Shown: positions 1-7,856 of the stretch, piece by piece
How positions within the stretch are numbered: the stretch's first letter is position 1
Layout of the letters: the number at the start of each line of letters is the position of its first letter
Source: Vicinamibacterales bacterium
GTDB taxonomy: Bacteria > Acidobacteriota > Vicinamibacteria > Vicinamibacterales > UBA2999
Assembly (NCBI GenBank): GCA_030680175.1
Contig: JAUXWO010000093.1
Coordinates: 1 to 36,210 of the forward strand
DNA length: 36,210 nucleotides
Reading direction: 5' to 3'
Made by a program: the position numbers and the translations under genes
Notes under the pieces: model-generated
Database searches by the model: none
Told to the model about the DNA's origin: nothing
The model's input: only the letters and a program-made list of their open reading frames with translations

Positions 1-683
1 GCCGCCGCCACCGCCGCCGCGCACGACCCCGTGCCCGACGACTTCGTCGGCCCCACGCCACGCTCCCAGATCAAAATGTGCACGCGGTCCGGTGGCTCCA
101 CCACCGCGAACTCCACGTTGGTGCCCTCCGGGAAGAACGGATGCGTCGCAAGCGCCGGGCCCAGCCGCTGGAACGCCGCCTCGTCGGGGAGCGCCTCGAC
201 CAGCTGCACGCACTGCGGATTCCCCATCCCGAGCACGACAACGTCCATCGGGGTGCCGAGGACCTCGAGCCGCGCCTGCCTGACGTTGGTGGGCGCCCCC
301 ATCGCCGCGCGAAACGTGTACCGCGTCCCGCTCCGGCCCGTCAGCGACAGCTCCTTCGGCCCGGCATCGGTGCGTGCGTGGACCACCGTGGACACCGGCC
401 CGCCGCCCTCCTGTTCGCGCTGGCGGGTCACCAGCGCGGCGAGGCACCGCAGACCGTTGCCCGAGAGCTCCGAGGGACTGCCGTCGGCATTGATCAGGCG
501 CATGGTGACCGCGCCCTCCTCCGTGCCGTAGAGGATCAACCCATCGGCGCCGAGCCCCTCGTGCCGCGCGCACATCGCACGTGCCAGCGCGGGCAGGTCT
601 TCGCCAGCGACCTGATCGCGCGGGACGAAGAGGAAGTCGTTTCCGAACGCGTGGGCCTTGGCGACGTGCAGCATGGGCGTCAT
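1..683 (-). CDS. dapF: Diaminopimelate epimerase family protein, 3' end cut by window
   Basis: Family: DapF interconverts LL- and meso-diaminopimelate in the cytoplasm for lysine and peptidoglycan synthesis. The reading frame continues past base 1; about 227 residues are visible of a usual ~275. The fold signatures are clear: HAFGNDF (11-17), INADGS (64-69), GMGNPQ, and WERGVG (205-210). The ATG overlaps the upstream stop codon as ATGA, which fixes the start; a second Met lies at codon 4. Odd: the two catalytic cysteines of DapF (Cys73 and Cys217 in Haemophilus influenzae) align with Ser74 (ELSGNGLRC) and Ser216 (KSSGTGSC), and the usual GNPH histidine is Gln. Other ligand-binding positions (the Asn of NADG, the Glu-Arg of ERG, the Asn of TNVEF) are kept. 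It is the last visible gene of a five-gene operon. The fold is certain, but true epimerase activity is not. Confidence 0.9.
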   Translation of the reverse strand, partial: MTPMLHVAKAHAFGNDFLFVPRDQVAGEDLPALARAMCARHEGLGADGLILYGTEEGAVTMRLINADGSPSELSGNGLRCLAALVTRQREQEGGGPVSTVVHARTDAGPKELSLTGRSGTRYTFRAAMGAPTNVRQARLEVLGTPMDVVVLGMGNPQCVQLVEALPDEAAFQRLGPALATHPFFPEGTNVEFAVVEPPDRVHILIWERGVGPTKSSGTGSCAAAVAA

Positions 684-1543
684 GGCAGGCTGAAGGCGTT
701 GAACACCCAGGTGAATCCGGTCGTGAAGCCGATCTGCGGATCGCGGGACGTCATCCCGAGAATCACGCCGACGTCGAGGCGCACCGTACCGCGCGTGTAG
801 CGGCCCCCGAACCGCATGACGCCGCTGTTCTCGGAGCCGACCGCCGCATCGCTCGCACCGAGGTAGACGCGCCCGTTGAACTCGCCCACGACCTCGGTGG
901 ACGAGGTCACCGCGCGCGCGATCGACAGGCCCGCGCTCAGCAGGTCATCCTGCCGCGCGCCCTCGGCCGGATCGCTGATCACCGCCACTCCGGCGTTGCC
1001 CACCACGCGGAATGACTCGACGGTCTTCGCCACGAGCAGCGACGCGAAGAAGTCCGTCGTGTCGTAGCCGAGGCCCGTCTCGTTGCTCACGTTCGGCAGC
1101 TTCGTCGCGAAGCGGAACCCGAGCGCCGGGCGGCCGGGGCCTTCGCCCATCAGCCGGATCTTCGTACCGATCGTCACGTCCTCGTAGGTGGCGGTCTCGT
1201 CGCCCTCGAACGTGAGCGTCGGTGTCAGCGGCGCCATGGTGCGCTCGGTGATGCGCAGACGCTGGTAGAAGCCGCCGTCAATCTGCAGCTCGGCGATCTT
1301 GCCGATGCCGACGCTGATGCCCATCCGCGGCCCGGCGAACAGGTCGCCCCGCAGGCCGCTCACCGGGAAGCTCGTGTCCCTCAGCCAGTCCGCCCCCATC
1401 TCGATCAGGATGCGCCCTTCGCCGATCGTCTCCGGATCTTCCGTCACCAGGGGCCGCTGCTGCGCGAGGGCTGCCGCCGCGGGCACTGCCGCCACGATCG
1501 CCATCGCCACCACCCATCGCCGCACCACACCCAGTTGCATCAC
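680..1543 (-). CDS. Outer-membrane beta-barrel protein, function unknown
   Basis: A 287-residue exported protein. Residues 1-28 form a Sec signal peptide (two Arg, a hydrophobic Val/Ala core, AxA-type end before QQRPL). The rest is short amphipathic strands with alternating aromatic and polar residues, ending in an aromatic-rich FTWVFNAFSLP segment, as in outer-membrane barrels of the 'transporter/MetA-pathway' type. I cannot assign a substrate. The start is GTG at 1543 followed directly by ATG at 1540. A GGAGGGG Shine-Dalgarno sits about 10 bases upstream, inside the end of the CPBP gene. The stop overlaps the dapF start (ATGA), so it is translationally coupled within the ttcA-dtd-CPBP-barrel-dapF operon. 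A barrel protein in a run of tRNA-modification and cell-wall genes is unexpected, and its role there is unclear. Confidence 0.8.
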   Translation of the reverse strand: MMQLGVVRRWVVAMAIVAAVPAAAALAQQRPLVTEDPETIGEGRILIEMGADWLRDTSFPVSGLRGDLFAGPRMGISVGIGKIAELQIDGGFYQRLRITERTMAPLTPTLTFEGDETATYEDVTIGTKIRLMGEGPGRPALGFRFATKLPNVSNETGLGYDTTDFFASLLVAKTVESFRVVGNAGVAVISDPAEGARQDDLLSAGLSIARAVTSSTEVVGEFNGRVYLGASDAAVGSENSGVMRFGGRYTRGTVRLDVGVILGMTSRDPQIGFTTGFTWVFNAFSLP

Positions 1544-1547
1544 GTCG

Positions 1548-2117
1548 TCACGTCCCCTCCGACGCCGGTGCCGGCGGCACCGTCGTCCGTCGAATGTAGG
1601 TCAGCGCCAGGACATCGTAGACCCCGTGCGCCACCACGGGCGCCAGCAGCCCCCCCGTCACCATCGCCAGGCCGCCGAGCAGCGCCCCCATCAGCGCGGC
1701 CCAGACGCCAAAGCCCGCCATCTCCCGGCCGGCCACATGCGCGAGGCCAAACACCACGCTCGCCGCCGGCAGCCCGATGAGCGGCTGCAGCAGCCCGCGA
1801 AAGAACAGCTCCTCCCCCACCCCCGCCGCCAGGCCGATGATGACCACCGCCCACGGCCCCAGCCGCGCGAAGAGCGGGGCGAGCAGCTCCGCATAGATCT
1901 TCCTGACGCCCGACACCACCGGATTGGCCGGAGCCCGGCGCAACAGCCACCAGTTGACGGCCGCCAGCGCGACCGCCGCACCGAGGCCGACGAGCACATC
2001 CCGTGGCTGCCCCCACCGCGGGGTCAGCGCGAAGTACCGCATCCCCGCGATCGCCGCGACGATGAGCACGGCCTGCGTGGCGAGCGTCAGCGCCACGAGC
2101 CGCCGCGGGGAGAGCAT
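1548..2117 (-). CDS. CPBP family intramembrane glutamic endopeptidase
   Basis: A 189-residue membrane protein of the CPBP (CAAX protease and bacteriocin-processing, Abi) family. The family motif EExxxR is present as GEELFFRG (E102, E103, R107), followed by FxxxH (FGLAH, H127) and a last motif HGVYD (H164) where HxxxN/D is expected. Hydrophobic segments lie at about 8-30, 41-60, 88-105, 115-128 and 140-175. The frame is open far upstream, but the real start is the ATG at 2117, which overlaps the dtd stop codon (ATGA); the upstream part is only the antisense-like second frame of dtd. Bacterial family members cleave unknown membrane substrates, and some give immunity to self-made peptides. No bacteriocin gene is seen nearby, so its substrate is open. 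Confidence 0.9.
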   Translation of the reverse strand: MLSPRRLVALTLATQAVLIVAAIAGMRYFALTPRWGQPRDVLVGLGAAVALAAVNWWLLRRAPANPVVSGVRKIYAELLAPLFARLGPWAVVIIGLAAGVGEELFFRGLLQPLIGLPAASVVFGLAHVAGREMAGFGVWAALMGALLGGLAMVTGGLLAPVVAHGVYDVLALTYIRRTTVPPAPASEGT

Positions 2118-2581
2118 CAGAACCCCCGCCGGCTGTCGACGAGGATCGTCACGGGCCCGTCGTTGACGAGGGCCACCTGCATCATCGCCTGAAACTCGCC
2201 GGTGGCGACCTGGAGGCCGGCGTCCCGCAACCGGCCGACCAGCGCCTCGTACTGCCCGCGGGCGAGTGCCGGCGCCGCGGCGCGGTCGAACGACGGCCGG
2301 CGGCCCTTGCGCACGTCCCCGGCCAGCGTGAACTGCGAGACGACCAGCACGGCACCGCCCACATCGGCCACCGAGCGGTTCATGCGCCGGCGCCCGTCCG
2401 CATCGCCCTCGTCCTCGAAAATCCGGACGTCCCGGATCTTCCCGGCGACGTAGGCCAGATCGGTCTCCGTGTCGCCGTCCTCCACGCCGACGAAGACCAG
2501 CAGGCCCGTCCCGATCTCGCCCGTCACGCGGTCCCCCACCGTCACACGCGCCGAGCACACCCGCTGGATGACCGCGCGCAT
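2117..2581 (-). CDS. dtd: D-aminoacyl-tRNA deacylase
   Basis: Dtd hydrolyses D-aminoacyl-tRNAs (and Gly-tRNA-Ala) in the cytoplasm, keeping D-amino acids out of proteins. The 154-residue length is typical. It begins MRAVIQRV, as family members do, and carries the two signature loops: SQFTLAGD (82-89) and the Gly-cisPro motif in NDGPVT (140-145), which forms the chiral-proofreading pocket. It starts at ATG 2581, four bases after the ttcA stop, and its stop overlaps the next start. It is therefore the second gene of the operon and co-transcribed with ttcA, a tRNA-thiolation gene, so both early operon genes act on tRNA. Nothing is missing or unusual in the sequence. Confidence 0.97.
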   Translation of the reverse strand: MRAVIQRVCSARVTVGDRVTGEIGTGLLVFVGVEDGDTETDLAYVAGKIRDVRIFEDEGDADGRRRMNRSVADVGGAVLVVSQFTLAGDVRKGRRPSFDRAAAPALARGQYEALVGRLRDAGLQVATGEFQAMMQVALVNDGPVTILVDSRRGF

Positions 2582-2585
2582 CGGC

Positions 2586-3431
2586 TCAGCGTGACGTCTG
2601 GATCTGCAGGAGCGAGCCGAACGGCACGGGCTCGTCGGCCTCGAGACGCGCCGCGACGGCCGGCGTCAGATCGGCCACCGGGTTGAGGCGGCGATCGAGC
2701 AGATGGCGGGGCATCACATTCCCCATGGCCTTCAGCATCGACGCCTTGATGTGGGGGTGTTCGCGCTCGAGGTCCATGATCAGCCGCTTGATCCGCTGCC
2801 GCTGCAGGCTCAGATCGCCGCACGCGGGACAACAGCAGCCGATCACCGGCAGCTCCGCCTCCTTGCAGTACGCGCGCGCCTCGGCTTCCGTCACGTAGAC
2901 GAACGGCCGGATCACCACATGCGCGCCATCGTCGGACACCAGGCGCGCGGGCATGGCCTTGAGCGCGCCGGCAAAGAAGATGTTGAGGAGCAGCGTCTCG
3001 GCGAAGTCGTCGAGGTGATGGCCCAGGGCGATCTTGGTGGCGCCGACCTCTTTGGCGAGCCGGTACAGCACCCCGCGCCGGAGCCGCGCGCAGAGCGCGC
3101 ACGGCGTGTCGCCCGCATCGAGGATGTCGTCCATGACCTCGCCGATGGTCGTGTGCTCGATGCGCAACTCCCAGCCACGCGCGCGGCACGTCTCGGCGAT
3201 GACGTCGTGCTTGTAGTCCTTGTAGCCGGAATCGACGTTGACGGAGACGATCGTGAAATCGATGGGCGCGCGCTGCCGCAGGACGTCGAGCGTCTGGAGC
3301 AGCGCCCAGCTGTCCTTGCCGCCGGACAGGCCCACCATGATGCGATCCCCGTCCTCGATCATGCCGAAGTCGGTGATGGCCTTGGTGGTCTTCTTGGCGA
3401 GACGCGCTTCAAGCGGCGTGCGATAGGACAT
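2586..3431 (-). CDS. ttcA: tRNA 2-thiocytidine synthetase TtcA-type PP-loop protein
   Basis: TtcA adds sulfur to cytidine 32 of some tRNAs, using ATP and a 4Fe-4S cluster. This 281-residue protein has the PP-loop SGGKDS (36-41), which binds ATP pyrophosphate, and the paired cysteines CALC (111-114). A later cysteine group, GCCCPACG (199-204), replaces the usual single CxxC and may carry the remaining cluster ligand. [12 protein letters not shown] (137-148) is typical of the N-type ATP pyrophosphatase family. It starts at ATG 3431, first in the operon, just downstream of a candidate promoter at 3443-3470. The extra cysteines suggest a TtcA subtype; another PP-loop tRNA thiolase is the main alternative. 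Confidence 0.93.
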   Translation of the reverse strand: MSYRTPLEARLAKKTTKAITDFGMIEDGDRIMVGLSGGKDSWALLQTLDVLRQRAPIDFTIVSVNVDSGYKDYKHDVIAETCRARGWELRIEHTTIGEVMDDILDAGDTPCALCARLRRGVLYRLAKEVGATKIALGHHLDDFAETLLLNIFFAGALKAMPARLVSDDGAHVVIRPFVYVTEAEARAYCKEAELPVIGCCCPACGDLSLQRQRIKRLIMDLEREHPHIKASMLKAMGNVMPRHLLDRRLNPVADLTPAVAARLEADEPVPFGSLLQIQTSR

Positions 3432-3442
3432 GGGACCCTGTC

Positions 3443-3470
3443 AGTCTAGAACGGAACGGGCGACGGACAA
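3443..3470 (-). promoter_or_regulatory. Candidate sigma70 promoter for the ttcA operon
   Basis: Reading the minus strand, TTGTCC (3470-3465) and TAGACT (3448-3443) are separated by 16 bases, matching 4 of 6 consensus bases in each box. Transcription would start about five bases before the ttcA ATG at 3431, giving an almost leaderless message. The -35 box lies inside the right part of the CACGAAGG repeat arm, so the repeat may donate promoter sequence. Confidence 0.45.
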
Positions 3471-3629
3471 ACACGAAGGTCACAAAGTAACGAAGGACGC
3501 ACGAAGCACGGGGAATTCAACACGAAGGCCACGAGGGAAATAGACCACGCCAGCTGTGGGCCGGCGTACGTGAGTTGTCTGATTTCGTGCGTCTCTTCGT
3601 GGCCTTCGTGTCCTTCGTGTTTATCCGTG
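3463..3629. repeat. CACGAAGG-armed inverted repeat, copy A
   Basis: The left arm (3463-3506) is built of CACGAAGG-like units running into ACGGACAAACACGAAGG. The right arm (about 3582-3629) is its imperfect reverse complement, ending CACGAAGG/CTTCGTG units and TTTATCCGT. The centre of about 75 bases differs from that of copies B (29708-29834) and C (33712-33849). It fills the gap between ttcA and the glycosyltransferase and ends six bases before that gene's stop codon. No coding frame of note is present. It may work as a terminator or a REP-like structure. Confidence 0.85.
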
Positions 3630-3634
3630 ATCTC

Positions 3635-4675
3635 CTACAACAACAGCCGGTTGACCGTCTCGGGCCAGGTGAGACGGGCGGCGTCCAGACAGCCCGCGGC
3701 CCCGCGCCGCTCCGCCTCATGCGGATCGTCAATGGCCTCGCGCATCGCGTGCGCGAGGGCGACGGGCGTCGGGGCCGTCACCCAGCCGTTCTCGCCGTGT
3801 CGCACAAGCTCGGCCGGGCCGCCGCTGTCGTGGCACGTCAGCACGGGCTTGCCAGCGGAGAACGCTTCGACGGTGACGAAGCCGTAGTCCTCGTCGAACG
3901 GCGGAAACACCACGGCCCGGCACCGCGCGAGGTGGTCGAGCAGCGCCGCGTCGTCGATGCGGCCAGCGAACGCCACGCGTCCTTCGAGGCCCAGCCGCCG
4001 GCGCAACTGCTCGAGCGCGGCGCGGTCAGGCCCCTCACCGGCAATCACGCAGCGCACCCCGGCGGCCTCCGGTTGCGCGAGCGCCTGCAGCACGAGGTCG
4101 AGCCGCTTGAGCGGCGTCAGCCGTGAATACGCGAAGAGGTAGTCGCCATAGCCATCACAGCGATAGGCGCGCGCCGGGGCCGGCGGGTAGATCACCGTCG
4201 ACGGAATGCCGCCCCACCGCGCGAGCCGGCCCTCGATCGTGCGCGACTGCACGAACAGCCGGTTCACATGGTGCGTCAGCAGGTACCGATCGGCGGCGTG
4301 CACGGCGCGGCGGCGAAGGCGTTCCTTGACCCGTGCCCGCCACGACAGCAGGCCGCTGAAGCGGTCCCACTGATCGTAGTACTCGCGCATGCGGTGGTTG
4401 AGCCAGCAGACGTGCCGCGGGTGCCGCACCGCGTAGGAGGGATAGCGCAGCGTGATCACCTGATCGATCCGCCCATCGTCGGCCGTGCGCGTGACGTCGG
4501 TGAGCCACGTGGCGAGGTAGGCCCCCGCCTGCCGTCCGAAGGCATTCTGCGGCGTCAGGCAGAGCTCGGCCTCGTGTCCGGCCTCGCGCGCGGCGCGCAC
4601 GAGTTCCCGCGCGACGACGAGATGTCCGCCTTCGACGAAGTGCGGGCTCGAGGTGATGACGAGCAGGCGTGCCAC
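3635..4675 (-). CDS. Glycosyltransferase, GT4 family
   Basis: A 346-residue GT-B fold enzyme that should transfer a sugar from a nucleotide-sugar donor to a growing glycan at the cytoplasmic face. The N-terminal acceptor domain begins MARLLVITSSPHFVEGGH. The C-terminal donor domain contains FAYSRLTPLKRLDLVLQAL, the GEGPDR turn and the EX7E-type stretch DEDYGFVTVEAFSAGKPVL (about 259-277). The start is GTG at 4675, 12 bases after the stop of the GT-C-like gene. It is the last gene of a five-gene minus-strand glycan operon running 10089 to 3635, and its stop codon TAG lies right beside repeat copy A. Donor and acceptor cannot be read from the sequence. Confidence 0.92.
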   Translation of the reverse strand: MARLLVITSSPHFVEGGHLVVARELVRAAREAGHEAELCLTPQNAFGRQAGAYLATWLTDVTRTADDGRIDQVITLRYPSYAVRHPRHVCWLNHRMREYYDQWDRFSGLLSWRARVKERLRRRAVHAADRYLLTHHVNRLFVQSRTIEGRLARWGGIPSTVIYPPAPARAYRCDGYGDYLFAYSRLTPLKRLDLVLQALAQPEAAGVRCVIAGEGPDRAALEQLRRRLGLEGRVAFAGRIDDAALLDHLARCRAVVFPPFDEDYGFVTVEAFSAGKPVLTCHDSGGPAELVRHGENGWVTAPTPVALAHAMREAIDDPHEAERRGAAGCLDAARLTWPETVNRLLL

Positions 4676-4687
4676 GGCCGCTCCGGG

Positions 4688-6628
4688 TTACTCGTAAATG
4701 GGGACGAGCCGGACGAACACGCCCAGCACGCGGGGGTCACCGGCGCCGGGCTGATCGAAGAGCGGAATGAACGACGAGGCGCTCGCAATCGAGACGCTGT
4801 AGAGGTAGTTCGTCGGGTTCTCCGGTATCGGCTTGTACGGCAGCCCCGCAGGCATGCGCACGAGCACGCTCCGTTCCTCGCCCGGCCCGAGCGAGACGGT
4901 CTCGCTCCCGGCGCCCGTGCGTATCGTCACGGTGTTGGCGACGGGCCCGGCGGCGAGATCCACCTGCAGCTGACGCAGGCGGCGCGACCGCCACACCTCC
5001 GCCTCGCCCTGGCGCTCCGGCTGCGCCGGGGCGCGCACGATCAGATCGGCCCGCGCCTCCCCCCGCACCCAGAAGCGATCGCCCTCGAGGTCGTAGGCGT
5101 TGTCGTCGAGGAAGTACCCCGAGATCGGCGGCGTGCCGGCCAGCGGCCGGCGGACGCGATTCATGCGGATGTTCACCGGCAAGTCGTTGGCGAGCGACAG
5201 CTCGACCGGCAGCATCCGGTACGGCCCGCGCTTCGGGTGCTCGTCGGGGTTCACCGACACGTAGAACGGATTCAGCACGAGCTGCGCGGTGAAGATGGCG
5301 CTGACGCCAATCGCCGTCAGCGCCGGCGCGATGCTGGCAAGTGGCGGCGTCAGGAATAGGAACAACGGATAGACGGCGAGGAAGTACCGGTTGCCCACGG
5401 GCCCGCCCCCGCCCGAGTAGGTGTAGGGCATGTACAGCAGCAGCGCCAGCGCGGAGCCGACGCCGGCCGCCAGCGTCGCCCATTGCCACACCGGCCGCGT
5501 CCGCCACCCCCAGAGGAAGAGCGCCAGGGCCACGATCGCCGGGAAGAAGTAGATCGCAAACCCGGTGTGCCGGCCGACGAGGAAGTACCCCAGGTTGCTG
5601 CGGAACACGCTGGCCACCGCATCCCGGCTCGACAACACCTCGACGGGCACGCGATTCGTGGTCCGGTCCATGCCCGTCCGGTCGAACGACGCGCCCTCGT
5701 ACTGGAACGGGAAGCCGCGCTCACCCGAGTAGAACGTCCGCCGGTCGCCTCCCTGGTAGTTCCACTCCCCCGTGATCGCCACGTTCAGGGCGAAGAGGCC
5801 GATGATGACGGCGGAGAACACCGTGCCGGTCACGAACGCGTGCCGCCACTGCCGCCGCCACGCCATCACCCCGAGCAGGGGCAACGCCAGCAGCACGTGC
5901 GTGGGCTTCGAGAACGTGGCCACGCCGAGCAGCACCATCGCAAGCACGTCGGAGCGCCAGCCGGTCAGCCACGAGGGCAGCTCGCCCGGCGTCCCGGCGC
6001 GCGCCTCCTTGTACGCCCAGCAGAAGAAGGCGCACATGACCAGCGAGAGGTTGAAGACCTCCGGCATGATCCAGACGATGTAGACGGGGGCGGCCGAGAC
6101 GAAGACGAAGCCGAAGGCGAAGAGGAGCGAGGGCAGCGGCGCGCCGCGCGCCACGAGGAACGCGTAGGCACACGCGAACACCAGCGTCAGCAGCAACGCA
6201 TGCAGCACCATGAACCCATTGGTGCCGAAGAGCGCGACGAAGGGCGCCGCGACCAGCGGGTAGATGTACGACTTGCCGAAGTAGAGCCGCTCGCCGTCCG
6301 GGTCGTCGCGACTCGTCCACGTCACAAAGGGAAACGCCCCCTGGACGCCGAGGTCCACCGTCCGCCCGCGCTTCAGGAAGATCCCCTCCGGGCCGCTCGG
6401 GAACTCGTGCCACACACGCACGAGGTCTTCGCGCCGGTACTCGAAGTCCAGATCCTTCGCGAGGCTGTGACCGAGGCTGTAGTAGGTCGCCGCATCGCTG
6501 AAGAAGCCGCGCGATGAACGCGGCACGTCGACCGTGAGCGCCCAGGCCACCAGCACGAGACCCACGGCCGCCGTCGAGGCGACGCCAAGGCGCCGGGCGT
6601 TCAGGCCGTTCTGAGGCGCGTCGGTCAT
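4688..6628 (-). CDS. Polytopic membrane protein, GT-C glycosyltransferase-like
   Basis: A 646-residue protein with one transmembrane segment at about 15-33, a soluble loop with FFSDAATYYSLGHSLAKD (42-59), then a block of about nine or ten further segments between 121 and 455, and a C-terminal periplasmic domain of about 190 residues rich in beta-type sequence. The early aspartate after the first membrane segment and this layout are typical of GT-C enzymes (PMT/ArnT, GT39/GT83 type), which use polyprenyl-phosphate sugars on the outer face. No closer family is recognised. It lies between two GT4 genes with gaps of 12 and 7 bases, so it belongs to the same transcript. A non-enzymatic glycan-associated membrane protein is possible. 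Confidence 0.8.
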   Translation of the reverse strand: MTDAPQNGLNARRLGVASTAAVGLVLVAWALTVDVPRSSRGFFSDAATYYSLGHSLAKDLDFEYRREDLVRVWHEFPSGPEGIFLKRGRTVDLGVQGAFPFVTWTSRDDPDGERLYFGKSYIYPLVAAPFVALFGTNGFMVLHALLLTLVFACAYAFLVARGAPLPSLLFAFGFVFVSAAPVYIVWIMPEVFNLSLVMCAFFCWAYKEARAGTPGELPSWLTGWRSDVLAMVLLGVATFSKPTHVLLALPLLGVMAWRRQWRHAFVTGTVFSAVIIGLFALNVAITGEWNYQGGDRRTFYSGERGFPFQYEGASFDRTGMDRTTNRVPVEVLSSRDAVASVFRSNLGYFLVGRHTGFAIYFFPAIVALALFLWGWRTRPVWQWATLAAGVGSALALLLYMPYTYSGGGGPVGNRYFLAVYPLFLFLTPPLASIAPALTAIGVSAIFTAQLVLNPFYVSVNPDEHPKRGPYRMLPVELSLANDLPVNIRMNRVRRPLAGTPPISGYFLDDNAYDLEGDRFWVRGEARADLIVRAPAQPERQGEAEVWRSRRLRQLQVDLAAGPVANTVTIRTGAGSETVSLGPGEERSVLVRMPAGLPYKPIPENPTNYLYSVSIASASSFIPLFDQPGAGDPRVLGVFVRLVPIYE

Positions 6629-6635
6629 GAGGCGA

Positions 6636-7856
6636 TCACGCGGGAGGCCCGCCGGGCGCGGCGCCCGACGACAGGAATTCGAGGTCCGCGCTCAGCACGC
6701 TCGTGCGCCCGCTCGCCCGCGAGGTCTCGTGGAGGAGGACGTAGAGCTGCTCCATCTTCCGGACGAACGCCGCGATGTCGTACCGCGCCCCGGTCCGTGA
6801 CGCCTCGGCGCCGAGCGCCGCCGCCAGCGCGGGATCCTCGATGAGCGTGCTGATCCCGCCGGCCAGGCGCGCGGCGTCCCGCTTCGGCACGATCAGCGCG
6901 TCGTGACGGTCGGTCAGGATGTCGAGCAACCCGTCGGCATCGGTGGCAACGATGGGCTTGCCCATGGCCAGGGCCTCGAAGGCCGTGAGCGGCGTGCCCT
7001 CCACCAGCGAGGGGAACACCACGAGATCGAAGGCCGACAGCACCGCGGCCACGTCCCGCTGGAACCCGACGAAGCGCACGGCGTCGCCGAGGCCGAGCGT
7101 GCGCACCTGCGCCTCGAGCTCCGGCTGCAGCTCCCCTTCACCGGCGATGTAGAACCGCGCGTGCGGATGCCGCGCGATGACGTGCGGCACCGCCTCGATC
7201 AGGTACTGGTTGCCCTTCGCCGGCATCAGCCGCGTGACGGTGCCGACGGCGAACGTCCCGTCGGGGATGCCGAGCGCGTGACGCGCCGCCGCCACCTCGT
7301 CGCGCGACCGCACGCGGGCGAACTCGTCGAGCGGCGCACCGAGGTACACCACCTTCGTCCGCTCCGCCGGCATCAGCCGCGCGCGCGTCGTGAACTCCGC
7401 CGTCGATTCCGAGACCGCAATCGCCAGGTCCGTGTGCGGCGCCAGCAGGCGATCGGCCGCCTTCTGGAACCAGGGCGTGTCCGTGTGGTTGGCGTGCTCG
7501 TGCAGGATCGACGGGATCCCCATTCGCCACGCGCACAGCCGGCCGAAGGTCGTCGCGCCGTAGCCGTGCATGTGCACGACGTCGGCCTCCTTCTCGCGGA
7601 GCAGCTTCAGCAGCGCCGGAAAGGTCGCGGGGTCGAACTTGTGGCGCGCGAGGTAGCTGACGTCGATGCCGAGCTGCTCGAGCGTGTCCTGCGAGAGATC
7701 CTTCCGGCGCAGGCTGACGAGCGACACGCGGAAGCGCGTCCGGTCGAACCGCGGGATCATCCACGCAAACAGGCGCTTCACGCCGTGCATGCGTGAGCCT
7801 TCCCACCCGAGGTGGTCGCAGACGTGGACGATGTTCAGTGGTCGCATGGCGGTCAC
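6636..7856 (-). CDS. Glycosyltransferase, GT4 family
   Basis: A 406-residue GT-B enzyme. The N-terminal domain contains VHVCDHLGWEGSRMHGVKR with the usual glycine-rich acceptor loop, then DVVHMHGYGATTFGRL. The donor domain has GTVTRLMPAKGNQYLIEAV, the IAGEGELQPELE turn, and FPSLVEGTPLTAFEALAMGKPIVAT with the EX7E pair. The annotated start is GTG 7856, which overlaps the epimerase stop (GTGA) like the other joints of this operon. ATG 7847 (MRPLNIVHV) is an equally likely start and resembles the family N-terminus better. It sits between the epimerase and the GT-C-like gene. It probably adds a sugar to a lipid-linked or surface glycan; the specificity is unknown. Confidence 0.92.
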   Translation of the reverse strand: MTAMRPLNIVHVCDHLGWEGSRMHGVKRLFAWMIPRFDRTRFRVSLVSLRRKDLSQDTLEQLGIDVSYLARHKFDPATFPALLKLLREKEADVVHMHGYGATTFGRLCAWRMGIPSILHEHANHTDTPWFQKAADRLLAPHTDLAIAVSESTAEFTTRARLMPAERTKVVYLGAPLDEFARVRSRDEVAAARHALGIPDGTFAVGTVTRLMPAKGNQYLIEAVPHVIARHPHARFYIAGEGELQPELEAQVRTLGLGDAVRFVGFQRDVAAVLSAFDLVVFPSLVEGTPLTAFEALAMGKPIVATDADGLLDILTDRHDALIVPKRDAARLAGGISTLIEDPALAAALGAEASRTGARYDIAAFVRKMEQLYVLLHETSRASGRTSVLSADLEFLSSGAAPGGPPA

